From Chara braunii (Eukaryota; Streptophyta; Charophyceae; Charales; Characeae): a stretch of DNA of 39,571 bases. The notes under the pieces were generated by a model. That model was not told where the DNA came from, made no database searches, and saw only the letters and a list, made by a program, of their open reading frames with translations. The stretch is taken from positions 2,198,062 to 2,237,632 of the forward strand of contig BFEA01000200.1 in the NCBI GenBank assembly GCA_003427395.1, given 5' to 3'. Every line of letters starts with the position of its first letter. Positions within the stretch are counted from its first letter, which is position 1. The position numbers were made by a program, and so were the translations under genes. Positions 9,383 to 18,808 of this stretch are shown here, in pieces.

Positions 9383-10766
9383 GCATACTCAAAGACACAA
9401 GCGGCCCCTGGACGATGGTGTCCCCTGGGCCCAAGAGAAACTCTCCCCATGGGCAAGGGGCTGTCCCCACAGGCTGTTGGAATACAAATTCACGGCTGGC
9501 CCATGACATGTAAGGTAACAGTGTCAAGTTGTGAGCGTTTGTTTAGTGCTGTTTATTTCGGCCAAAGGTGTCCCCTCTAATCGTAAGACTAGAGTGTGCA
9601 TCCAGCTATATCAGGAAAACATCCATTTACATTACTTGGATGGATCAATCCCAAGGGAAGTCCTGTGTTGATTTGATAAATATTAGCAGGAGGATCCCTT
9701 AGAGACTCCACCTCGTACACTGTGTCGGCTGGGTCATCCACAATCCAGATGCCCTTCACGTCCTCTGCTTCTGCCGAGAGTGATTGTTTGACCTGCCCAT
9801 TTCCTCTCATGCATTTGTTGAGGGGCGTCGTGTGTCATTTCCCAAACGACTCTTGATTCTGCTGCCGAAGCACAGTGGGTTGGACTTGGATGAACTCTAT
9901 ATACCTTTTTGTTCAAATGACCTCTTTTGAACATCCATTCGGGCACAGATTGAGCGGGAAACGTTTTGTGAGTTCCGGACAGGCTATTGTCAACTCTCCA
10001 TTCAGGGTTATGATTTCTGGGGCTGTTGATAGCCATCCTACAACTGGACAGGTTGTGAATGTCTGTCGTAACCTCTTTGCCACCGGACTGTGCGTGCCCT
10101 CTGTCAGATTGTCGAACTGCACCCAGTAGTACTTACTCAACTTAAGCTGTTGGTGGCATGAACCCTCTTGTCGGTGGCATAAACCCTCCCTCCCCCTCAT
10201 CCATCCTTTTTGGTCTGTATTTTGATACTGTGACGACCGAGTTATTACAGTACCTTGTATAATCCGGTTCCTTGCGTTCGGACCCCTTCTGTGGAACAAG
10301 ACCTTGGGTTCTGTTCCTGATTCGTTTTCCAATTTTCTCAGCACTTCCCTGACTCATTTCCTTTTCTCGCTCTCTGTTTCAATTCCGTACTTCTGTGTGA
10401 GAAAGAAAACACGTCAGCATACTTTTCATAGAACTCGTCGACCTGAGGGAGTTGCTCTTTAGGATATTCCAAGATCTCCCTTTTCGTCTTCCTCTTGTTG
10501 TTCCTTTCACCTTTCCCTCACCACTTGGGGCGTAGTTCTTGTGCGAGGCCTGAAAATTCACTGGGAAAGTATGCGAAGTCGGGCTTGGGGAACGTTAAGC
10601 CCGGACCTCAGTGGGTACACCCATGAACCGTTGAAATACAGACCCGAGTTTGAATCCAGATGATGGAGCTTGACGAGCGTAACCAAATATTTCTGAATTG
10701 CCTTGTGCCCGTCAGCTCAATGATGATATCTCAAGGCCCTCGCCCTTTGTTTTTTCTTGAACCGCT
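9383..10766. other. Intronic stretch with no confident gene
   Basis: A minus-strand open reading of about 143 residues (9913-10344) and a neighbour at 9589-9810 have fairly protein-like composition (for example EIITLNGELTIACPELTKRF). They match no family I know and lack obvious splice sites. A decayed transposon frame is possible. Confidence 0.35.
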
Positions 10767-10932
10767 AGTACCTTTGCCGTTTCGTTTCGGCAAGTTTTAG
10801 CCTATTTCCGAACTTTTAGGAGGCCGGGCCCGACAACGGCTGCCATTGATAAATCTGATCGGCGGCCGTCGTTTCATTTCGGCCTCCTGAAAGGTTGGAG
10901 GCCCTCTATTTTCCGAACTGTCAAAGGTACTG
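10767..10932. mobile_element. Foldback (MITE-like) element, ~165 bp
   Basis: The ends AGTACCTTTG (10767-10776) and CAAAGGTACT (10922-10931) are perfect inverted repeats. Internally, AACTTTTAGGAGGCC pairs with GGCCTCCTGAAAGGTT, and GACAACGGCTGCC with GGCGGCCGTCG. The whole element folds on itself and has no coding capacity. No flanking duplication longer than 2 bases was seen. Confidence 0.7.
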
Positions 10933-10983
10933 CAAGGAAAATAAGCAACAGCGAGATGACAAATTCCAGTTTACACCATCACA

Positions 10984-11261
10984 TTGAAAGCCAGATAGTC
11001 ACACTGTGTCCAGAGAGCAGCATCGCACCAATAATACACCAATGGAGGTTCGTAGTACTGAAAACCAATGTCAAGGAGAGCTTTCTCTCTCCGCCACAAC
11101 ACAAGAGTCCAGTCCCTTCACACTCCTACTTGGCGCTCAGCGCCCAGCCTACTCCTACACAGCTACGATCAGCCTACTAGTAGACAATGCAACTGTTGAC
11201 ATCAGCGGCAACCCGAAGTACTTGAAGATGTTGCCCAAATGCAGACCATCGCCAATACAAG
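10984..11261 (+). other. Possible exon of unknown product
   Basis: An open frame on the plus strand (reading SREQHRTNNTPMEV, later ISLLVDNATVDISGNPKYLK) ends in a strong donor, CAAG|GTATGT, at 11261. No homologue is recognised and no clear acceptor was found, so this may be chance or part of an old retroelement. It lies inside intron 3 of the BRCT gene, which lowers the likelihood of a host exon. Confidence 0.2.
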
Positions 11262-11275
11262 GTATGTGCCCTCAC

Positions 11276-12440
11276 ATCATCATCATCATCATCCTTCGCC
11301 CTTCCCTGACTTTACACCCACGTATGTCCTCCCTTACACCCAAAGACCACTCATGCGCCTCACTGTAGTCCAAGCCCACCAGCTATGGTGGCTTGGCTAT
11401 GGCGCTGCCCTCAGCAGCGCCCTGCTTCCCTGCACGACCGCACGTGCTGCACCTCGCCTCTCAGCGCCAGCAGCAGCCCATGAGCATTTGCCCCAGCAGC
11501 GCTGCCGCTAGCGTGCGAGTGCCTGAATGAGGCTCCGAATGGTGAGCTCTTTCCTATATGGAAAGAGCCTGCCTGCTTCGCAGCCTGGCAGGACTTGGCC
11601 TGGGCCCAGAAGCTTCCGGTAGGCCCCAGGATGCTGCGTGCTACTTCGCAGCTACTGGGCCTCTGTTGGTTGGGCCTCCCAACTGTCAATGTATGGGGCT
11701 GCGTTTCTCGTCCAGGGCCTGCACGCGTTGGAAAGGGCCAGAAGGCCGTGGAAATGTCTTGGTTGCTCGGCCTGTGTTTCTCTCAACCAACTGGCGCGTC
11801 GCAACTGCCTGTACCCCAAATATGAAATTGACAGTCAAAGGCCTCTGGTCAAATGTTAGGCCCGCCTTCACTTAGGGCGGGCACCACTGTAACCGGGGCC
11901 CCTTAGGCCTGCCGAGGACCCAAATCCTCGCAGTACTAGTGGTTTAAGCCCGGTCTCAGAAAAGGCCTGCAGCGGCTCTTTTGGGAGTGAGAGGATGCGC
12001 CAGTTCCTGTAACTAACCAGTTGACCCAGCCTGTGGTTTGTTCCTTTTGCTTTTCTGGTCTTTTTTTCTCTGCATATCTTATCTTTTCCACCTCCTGTCT
12101 TCTTCTCTCTTCATCTTCCCTCGCCCGACTGATTCTTTCTCTTTTTCCTGTGTGTTTTTTGGGGTGTTTATGTTGCCAACTCTTTGTTTTGTTTTTATAC
12201 AAAAACGTTTCTTGTCTTGTCCAGTCCCTTGCGGATCTGTGAGAAAGAGTTACCCCAGATAAACTTGGAAAGAATCTACTGGGACTCTGTGATTTTTGCA
12301 CCCATTGCTTTATGCTGTACCACTTGACTTTTTTTTTTCTTTTTTTCTTTTCACCCCCTACTGTGTGACCTCTCCCTTGTTCTCCTCCCTTTACACTGTT
12401 CAGAGGTCCGCGTTGCTGACTCTTTTTCTTCACCACCAAC
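11276..12440. other. GC-rich intronic stretch, no gene
   Basis: A short (ATC)n at 11276-11293 is followed by CAGCAGCGC-rich sequence at 11390-11520. That part is compositionally like 29450-29620 on the other strand and may be related repeat DNA. From about 12020 to 12440 the sequence is T-rich and non-coding. Confidence 0.4.
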
Positions 12441-12448
12441 CAAGTTAG

Positions 12449-12461
12449 ACCACCAGTACTT
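12449..12461. repeat. Target-site duplication, left copy (U6 insertion)
   Basis: ACCACCAGTACTT here is repeated exactly at 12583-12595. The two copies bracket the U6 copy and its A-rich tail, the signature of LINE-type (target-primed) retrotransposition. Confidence 0.85.
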
Positions 12462-12580
12462 TTTTTATTTTTTATTTTTTTTTATTTGGACGACTTCTCG
12501 ATTTATGTGTGTCATCCTTGCGCAGGGCTCGTGCTAATCTTCTGTGTATCATTCCAATTTTAACGGATGTCCCGAAGGAC
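12462..12580 (-). pseudogene. U6 snRNA retropseudogene with A-rich tail
   Basis: On the minus strand, 12580-12485 is a near full-length U6 spliceosomal RNA. It has the 5' stem (GTCCTTCGGGACATCCG), TTAGCA with the AGC triad, CCCTGCGCAAGGATGACAC, and a 3' end TCGTCCAAA. The ACAGAGA box that contacts the 5' splice site reads ACACAGA, and there are several other substitutions. An A-rich tail (AAATAAAAAATAAAAAA type) follows, and 13-bp direct repeats flank the whole. The tail and duplications show an RNA-mediated insertion; no upstream USE/TATA promoter was seen. A working U6 gene would end in a T-run without a tail. Confidence 0.9.
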
Positions 12581-12582
12581 AA

Positions 12583-12595
12583 ACCACCAGTACTT
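12583..12595. repeat. Target-site duplication, right copy (U6 insertion)
   Basis: Exact second copy of ACCACCAGTACTT, immediately before the 5' end of the U6 copy on the minus strand (two A's intervene). Confidence 0.85.
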
Positions 12596-12599
12596 GTGA

Positions 12600-13165
12600 C
12601 CCTTGCCAAGCCTAGAAACGCCCTGCACGCCATGAAAAGATGGAGCGGCGTGTTTTCGTTTTTGGCTAGTGCTGCCAGGTGGCGCCAGCCATTTACCTTC
12701 GGTAGGACGTGCCCCGAAAGTCGCGGCGCGTTAAAGGTGTCAAGGACTCGGTTTGAGGGCAAACTCGCACTAGGACTTCCTGGAATACCTGACCACGATT
12801 GCAGCAAGACGAGGGTGTATCTGGCCGCAATTTGGTCCAGAGGACTAGCGCTCAGTTGGAAAAGCCCTGGTGTGAAAATGCCCTGAGTCGTGTTGGGTTC
12901 CATTCCCTCTGCGGCTGCTCTCCAGGTTTCTGTGCTATCAGAATCAATTGGAGCATGTATATGCACATGCATTTGACATTCTGAGGATGGCCATCGTTAC
13001 CTTTATGGGTGGTGACATTGTCTTTTTTTTTCTTTTTTTTTTTCCAAATGAAAGTAGAATAAAAAGTTAAAAACTATTAAAAAGAACTTTATGGGTGGCA
13101 ACGTTGCTTACACTAAGATCTAATGAACGGTTGTTTCCTCGACTGACTGTGCTATGTGTTTTCAG
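12600..13165. other. End of BRCT intron 3, no gene seen
   Basis: Unremarkable sequence with poly-T tracts near 13021-13045. It ends in the acceptor of exon 4. Confidence 0.5.
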
Positions 13166-13281
13166 GTTGCCATATTTACTCAGCAGAATTTGTGATGAGT
13201 GGTATAGTGCATCAGAGGCTGGACCTGGAGCAGTATCCTTTCGCTTCCTCTGTTTTTTTTTGTTTTTTTTTTTTTTTTTAA
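13166..13281 (+). CDS. BRCT-domain protein, exon 4 (C-terminus)
   Basis: Exon 3's last base plus GT gives Gly. Then CHIYSAEFVMSGIVHQRLDL and EQYPF complete the second BRCT repeat, where homologues read VYNSELLLNGIVTQKLDY. The family normally stops within a few residues of this point. Here the frame runs through a poly-T tract (Phe-rich tail) to TAA at 13279-13281. The true end may be polymorphic, or the tail may be removed by an unseen splice. With exons 1-3 this gives about 192 residues of a larger protein. Confidence 0.8.
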
Positions 13282-13349
13282 CTTTTTTCCCATGCCTTGA
13301 TATCCAGTCTTTTTTCTTTTTGGAAAATTCGAAATTGAGTATTTAGTAT

Positions 13350-13435
13350 TTACTATTTAGCCGAGTGAGGACGCCGCCCGGCCGGGCAGGCCCGGGGGGA
13401 CCGCCCGGGTAAACCAGGCGGGCCAGAAAAACGCC
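13350..13435. repeat. GC-rich repeat, left member of an inverted pair
   Basis: TACTATTTAGCCGAGTGAGG followed by CGCCCGGCCGGGC resembles the reverse complement of 15835-15910 (TACTAAATAGCTGAGTGGGG and similar GC-rich sequence). The two may be ends of a composite element or independent copies of one foldback family. Confidence 0.45.
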
Positions 13436-13454
13436 CAGAAATATATATATGCAG

Positions 13455-13717
13455 TATGTCCCATCTGTGCCTGCGGGCGCTATAGCGAATGTGCACTTAA
13501 CTGTGATGGTGAACGCCCCACGATCGTCATGGCCTGCAACGGGCATGCCCTCTGTCGTGCATACTTCAGAGGTATGGTTAATGCTAGCCGCCCTGGCTCC
13601 TGCTGTGACGAAGTTGCTTACCTGAATGGTTTTCGTCCTGTAGATCAGCGGGAGGGCTGCTACCATCGCCCTTATCCTTATGAAAGTTGTCCTATCTGTC
13701 GTGAGGGTCTTACATAG
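13455..13717 (+). pseudogene. RING-finger-like exon lacking one zinc ligand
   Basis: From an acceptor-like TATATGCAG the frame reads CPICACGRYSEC, then RPTIVMACNGHALCRAYF, and ends YESCPICREGLT followed by TAG (13715-13717). The spacing C-x2-C, C-x2-H-x2-C, C-x2-C is that of a RING finger, a zinc fold typical of E3 ubiquitin ligases. The sixth ligand, expected where LCRAY reads Tyr, is missing; TGC to TAC would do this in one step. The middle is long and Cys-rich for a RING. No preceding exon was found and the following 300 bp are repeats. It could be a RING variant, a gene fragment or a transposon-captured piece. Confidence 0.4.
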
Positions 13718-13734
13718 ACGTACCTTGCACCCTG

Positions 13735-14045
13735 ACAAAAATGTGCAGGTGCGCTGAAAAGAGTGTACAAGAATGTGCAAAGGTCGGGAACCCTTCACTA
13801 AAACTGAAAAACTGTGAAGAATGCAGTAAAAGAAGAACATAAGTTTGTGTCATTTTACTTTGTTTGTACCCTGCACCCTAACACCCTCAAAAGAAAAGTC
13901 CGAAGGGTGAAAATGAGGATGAAAAGTGATGAAGAAGGAAGTGCAGGTGCGCTAAAAGCGAACGTGGCAGACTCTTCAGCAAAACTGCAAAACTGTGAAA
14001 GAAAGAAGAATGCAGTAAAAGAAAGAAGATGTTTGTGTCAACATT
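13735..14045. repeat. Imperfect direct repeat (two ~140-bp units)
   Basis: The first unit (about 13720-13855) contains CCTTGCACCCTGACAAAA, GTGCAGGTGCGCT, AAAACTG.AAAACTGTGAA and GAATGCAGTAAAAG. The second (about 13865-14042) repeats these in the same order. Both lead into a GTTTGTGTCA motif. Confidence 0.65.
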
Positions 14046-14089
14046 TGTTATTTTTATTTTTTCTTCCTCTGCCTATTGGTTTTCCTTTT

Positions 14090-14325
14090 CTGCTCCTCTC
14101 TTCCTTGTGTTTAACACCTCTTCCTTCACTCTGCCTCTTTCCCATAGCGTGCAAGTGGGCTGTTATGGCATACGGGGATGGGGGCAGCTCGTGCTCAACT
14201 TCATCAACGTAGCGAGCCTTGTACGTTAGAGGCACAGTGGGGGAGGCGTTAAGAAGACTGAGAAACTGAATGATTTCAATGTGTCTTTGTTTATGATTTT
14301 TATCCTTTGATTCAATGTGTCTGGG
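14090..14325 (+). repeat. Dispersed repeat family 'R', copy 4
   Basis: The upstream block GCGTGCAAGTGGGCTG and GGGGGCAGC is followed by TGCTCAACTTCAT and the core GCGAGCCTTGTACGTTAGAG with GCACAGTGG. After that come GAAACTGAATGATTTCAATG and T-rich sequence. The distal GTGACAATAT block is not seen, so this copy is truncated or diverged. Confidence 0.6.
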
Positions 14326-15400
14326 ATGGAGGATGGCGAGATGGGATTGAGGGAGGGAGGGATGGAGGATGGAGAAAGGCAGGGAGGAGTATGGAAGGAG
14401 GGGAAGAAGAAGACGAGGAGAGAAGAAGACCTAACGAGGGGGAGGAAGAAGAAGAAGAAGAAGAAGAAGAGAGGTGAGGAGGGGAAGAAGAAGAAGATGA
14501 AGAAAGGTCGAGGGGAAAGATGAAAACGCGAGGGGGAGGAGGGGAAGAAGTGGAAGACGAGATGATGGCGAGGAGAAGAGAAGAATGAGAAGAAGACGAC
14601 CGAAGACGGAGGGGGATCTCACGTGACCTACCGAATGTTGACGAACTGGAAGAAGAAGAAGAAGCAGAAGGAGAAGAAGAAGCAGAAGCAGAAGCAGAAG
14701 AAGAAGAAGAAGAAGAAGAAGAGGAGGAGGAGGAGGAGAAAGAAAACAAGTGGGGAGAATGGGAAGACGAAGAAGAAGATGAAAGGTTATGGAGGAAGAT
14801 GAAATCGCGAGGTGGAGGAGGGGAAGACGAAGAAAACGAGTGGAGGAGGAGGAGGAGAGGAAGAGGAGGAGAGGAGGAGGAGGAGAGAAGAAGAAGCAGA
14901 AGCAGAAGAAGAAGAAGAAGAAGAAGAAGAAGAAGAAGAAGATGAGCTGAGTAGGGCGGGGGGGAGGGGGGGGTGTAGGTGGACGGCCTGTCGTATTTCA
15001 TGTGACCTGCCGAATGATCTAGAAGAAGAAGAAGAAGAAGAAGAAGAAGGGGAAGAAGTATGGCTGTGATAGGGTATGGCGGCGACGGTAGGGTATGGAG
15101 AAAGGCAGGGAAGAGTAGGGATGGAGGGGAAGAAGAAGACGAGGAGAGGAGAAGAAGAAGAAGAAGAAGAAGATCAAGAAAGGTCGAGGGGAAAGATGAA
15201 AACGCGAGGGGGAGGAGGGGAAGAAGTGGAGGATGAGATGACGACGAGGAGAAAAGAAGGATAAGAATAAGATGAGTGGAGAAGTAGGGGGAGGAGGACG
15301 GTTGTGTTTTTTTTTTTTTTTTTGTAACCTGTCGTGTCTCACGTCACCTACCGAATGTCGACGAACTAGAAGAAGAAGAAGAAGAAGACGAAGAAGAACG
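14317..15400. repeat. Purine-rich (GAA/GGA) tract with local duplications
   Basis: A block at about 14340-14665 recurs at about 15090-15375 in the same order (GGAGAAAGGCAGGGA, AGGTCGAGGGGAAAGATGAA, AACGCGAGGGGGAGGAGGGG, then CGT.ACCTACCGAATGT.GACGAACT). The last motif occurs a third time, diverged, at about 15000-15025 (TGTGACCTGCCGAATGATCT). GAA arrays lie between. All long open readings here are low-complexity (Glu/Arg or Leu/Ser) and not genes. Confidence 0.8.
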
Positions 15401-15687
15401 GCGCCTTCGTCGTAGCAGCAGTGGCAGGACAGTCGGGCCCTTTGTCGGAGCAGCAGCAGCTGCATACCTGATGGCGATGGCGATGGCGACGGGCGACGGG
15501 TGATGGCGCAGCAGGGGGATGTCGGCAACTGGGATCATGCTGGGGGGCGAGTGGCAGACCCCCCCAGCCGATTGAAGGTTTGAATGGGGGAGTGGGAGTT
15601 TGGTGCCAAGATCCCACATGGCTCTGTGGCCGCCGATCATGGAGGATCGACGTCCACAGAGCCGACGAAAAATCCAAAAACCAAAGC
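15401..15687. other. No gene seen
   Basis: Moderately GC-rich sequence after the purine tract, containing short GGCGAT tandem units near 15473-15495. No coding family is recognised. Confidence 0.4.
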
Positions 15688-15910
15688 AGGCCTACCGGGC
15701 CCGACGCTGAGTTTTTTTGGTCCGGTTGGACCCGGTAGGCCTGCAGGAGGCCAGCAGCAGCCAAGAGGGGGTCCGAAATCCCCCAGCAGGTGGCTGCACT
15801 GGGGGGCCCCGGCCCCCAACCGGGTGCCCTGCCCGGCCAGGCCGCCCGGGACCTCCCCCGGACCGCAGCCTGTCAACCGGGCGGCCCGGTTCCCCACTCA
15901 GCTATTTAGT
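15688..15910. repeat. GC-rich foldback sequence
   Basis: GCAGGCCTACCGGG (15688 on) pairs with CCCGGTAGGCCTGC (15730-15743) around a short T-rich loop. The following GC-rich sequence to 15910 (ending CCCCACTCAGCTATTTAGTA) resembles 13350-13435 inverted. Probably a non-autonomous DNA element. Confidence 0.55.
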
Positions 15911-17495
15911 ATTAAAGATGGCAATTGGGTGTATACCGGGTCCCAGTGCCCGTCTTACATGAATTATACCCGTGGAATGCTCTGAAAAATGTCTGCATTT
16001 CCGGCCAGTGGTTGATATGCGCAAATTGGACTTGTACCCAACTACTGGTCTGTGCAAACTACGGATACACCCAGTGCAAATTATGGATGGGACCGGAGTG
16101 GGACCGGGTGACAGATGTTATGAACCTGGTTGTTTGTTGTCAGAAGACCAACACTCACTCACATAGACTTCCAAGTATGCCCATACATACACAGAAGGAA
16201 GGGGAGAGGATGGGAGTATCACACCGCATAGGGAGAGAGAAACACAGCGGAAGACTTGACCATGCGATATGACAGAGAACACTGAAAGTGCACTTCGCTC
16301 CACAGAATCCTCACAAACAGTCACAAAGGAAAGCCGAGTAGATCACATCCGGGAAACAATGAAACTATGATAGTTCACACACAGTATATACACTGTTTAT
16401 TAAAGTCAGAGTCTCAAAATGTCAGAAGAACCCCAGAACCATGGTGCGCTGCTCAGAAATGAGCGGCGCTTCACTGTCCAACCCTGAGTAACCGCTAAAA
16501 CTACCCCTGAGTCCCTGAAACGTCAAGCGCCACCCAGATACTGCCTCCAGAGGGAAGTGCCACCCTGAAACAGGCCTCCGAGGCCAAGCGCCACTCAGAG
16601 GATGAAGAAGAAGACCAGCGCCACAGTGTCTGATGATGATGAAGTGGCAGATGACTTTCCGTGTGGAAGTCTGCAGCAGCGCCACCTCTCCTGACAAAGA
16701 TGCTCTCTGAGGAAGAAAGCTGCAGCTATGGCTGCAGCCCCAACACACTGAAACCCTACTCCTGAGGAGGGTCCAGCAGGGCACCAACTTCTCTCGCCTC
16801 CAGCAGACTCCAGAAAGGCTGAACCTCTGAACAGCCCCACGTGCTGTCAGAGTACAGCGCCGGTCCCAGCTATGGCCGACACTCCGCAGGTCCAGCTATG
16901 AAACTGTCACCGCTCCCAGTTCACGCGTTGCACCGCAGCGATGTACACGGTACCAACTGCCAAAAGGCCTGAATCGATGTCTACAGTCTATCTATAGACT
17001 ACACTAGCCTAGACTCGACCTAGACCGGACTGACTGGACCGGCCGGTACCGTTTCCATTTTGGCCTCTCGGCCTCTACCTACCCGGCTATAGGCTATAGG
17101 ACCGTCTATCAGTATAGCCCTTTACGGCCTCTGTCCTAGGTGTAGCCCGGGCTATTCACAGTGAGGGTAGCTGTAGGAAACTTCGGCTAGTGCGGCCCTG
17201 TATTTTCGCGAATTTGCAGATACGTCCCTCACGGATTTTCCCTACAGGTAGGGCTCTCGGTTAGCCCTCAGCCAAACAAAATCACGCATCTAGCCTACCA
17301 ATGGTACAGCCTCGGGTCAACGGGTCGCAGCCTGCAGAATCAGCAAGTCATTGCACAGAAACGACTCGCATAACAGCAGCTGTTTGGTCACAATGATCCG
17401 TCTCTCTCTCCCTGTCTCTCTGTCTCTCTCTTAGATGGAAAATGGGAAGTGGGAGGGGGATGGTATTGCTCTCCATGCGACAGCTTTCCCCCTAG

Positions 17496-17497
<2 letters not shown>
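15911..17497. other. Non-coding stretch
   Basis: 16400-16720 repeats GCGCCAC or GTGCCAC motifs at irregular spacing. 16980-17120 holds many short palindromic CTATAG/GCCTCTCGGCC motifs. No open frame with family features, snRNA or tRNA was recognised. Confidence 0.4.

Positions 17498-17590
<93 letters not shown>
17498..17590. repeat. Compound (CA)n(GA)n microsatellite
   Basis: About 36 bases of CA run directly into about 57 bases of GA. Confidence 0.95.
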
Positions 17591-17592
<2 letters not shown>

Positions 17593-18705
17593 ACGTAGTC
17601 TTTTTCGTTTTTTTTTTGGGTTTTTTCCCCCCTTTGAGCTGGGTTTGTTCTGAACGTTGCCTGGTCCTGATCAGGCAGGAGCACCTGCCATGGGCAATCC
17701 GCGCAACCCCGCGGGTAGCCCAATTTCTGAATTTTTGAATACTCTACCTGCTTTTGACAGCCTGATTTCTAGATTTCTTAATACTTTTCCTGCTTTTGAC
17801 CCACCTGGTTATCCTGGGCGGGTGCCCCCCAGTCCGCCAGCCCAGGCATCTGCCCAGCACTGTCAGTTTCTCGATTTTTATTTTCCAGAATTCTGGAAGT
17901 TGCACTGCCTGAACTCAGAAACTTGGGAGTAGCCCAAAAGAAAAGAAACTTCAAGGTGAAACAAAAAAATTACTCTCTGTGATTGATAATTGATTGCAAC
18001 CTTAATGAGTATATTATAGACATCGCCTATTTTGCAGTACGAGTGTCATAGATGGGGTCACAAGGTTCGAGGAGAGAAAGTCGCCAGCATCAGTGCTGAG
18101 GGCATCTTCCCGTGCATCGGTCAAGCGACCAAGATGACAAGTGTGATTCTTTGGACGTATTGGGTCTTTTGGGTCTTTGGAATGCAATGCAGCAGCTTGG
18201 TGCTGGACCGTATAGTAATCTGGTAGCTGGTGTAGGTAGAGTTGCAGCTGTTGTGTATTTCCATGGATGATTACGCTCCAAAGAGACGAGGCAGAGCGCT
18301 GGGAGTGCGGATGGTCAAAGGTGGATCTGAAGGGTCTGTAATGCCTGGTGGTATTCGGTGTTAGCGTGAATGGAAGGTAATGCCCGATATGCCTAATATC
18401 TGATAGCGAGGGTGATTCGTCTGAGGATGGTTGTTTCTGTGCAGTTACAGAGGTGACCAGAGGACAAATAGCTGGCCATCTAGCATTACTTGTGGCCACA
18501 AGAATGCCACAGGATTAGTGCTCTTTCCTTTGTAGTGCATTACCGTTGCTCAGGACAACTCCGCAAAAACAAGAAAGCATGACTGTGACAGACCGTTTCA
18601 TCAGACTTTCACTGATGCATGAGGAGGAGATTTATCCTTGCCAGTTTGTTCACGATGCGTTCGACCTGTATGTATTCCGATGTTCCACCTTGTCCATACA
18701 CGTGC
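17591..18705. other. No confident gene; hAT-like 3' fragment near 18556
   Basis: The block 18556-18622 (AGACCGTTTCATCAGACTTT followed by CACTGATG) resembles 4090-4150 at the end of the hAT remnant, so another degraded copy probably lies here. A 161-residue minus-strand open frame (18014-18499) matches nothing known. Confidence 0.4.
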
Positions 18706-18719
18706 GTGTGTGTGTGTGT

Positions 18720-18795
<76 letters not shown>

Positions 18796-18808
18796 GAGGA
18801 GGAGGAGG
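18706..18808. repeat. Compound (TG)n(GA)n(GGA)n microsatellite
   Basis: A TG array with one TCTG interruption, then a GA array, then five GGA units. Confidence 0.95.

Larger units (their letters stand above)
7744..13165 (+). other. BRCT gene intron 3 (5422 bp)
   Basis: The donor is GTAAGAGC and the acceptor is GTGTTTTCAG. The phase is preserved exactly: one base (G) on the left and two (GT) on the right complete a Gly codon. The intron carries the 500-bp dispersed repeat, a short tandem duplication, a foldback element and the U6 retropseudogene. From 7744 to 8650 no gene or repeat was recognised apart from a CT-rich tract at about 8418-8440. Confidence 0.8.

Noticed and set aside
12485-12580. 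Functional U6 gene
   Set aside because: The ACAGAGA box is altered, there is an A-rich tail and flanking duplications, and no upstream promoter element was seen.
13343-13840. 165-residue minus-strand open frame
   Set aside because: It is antisense to the RING-like exon and runs into GC-rich repeat DNA (Gly/Pro/Arg-rich end). No domain is visible.
14312-15001. 229-residue Ser/Leu/Pro-rich minus-strand frame and Glu-rich plus-strand frames
   Set aside because: These are pure translation of GAA/GGA arrays, with no conserved complexity.
16422-16840. Overlapping minus-strand frames of 81-121 residues
   Set aside because: They run through a GCGCCAC-repeat region, and no domain is visible.
18014-18499. 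161-residue minus-strand frame
   Set aside because: Not low-complexity, but no domain, splice signal or repeat support was seen; chance cannot be excluded.
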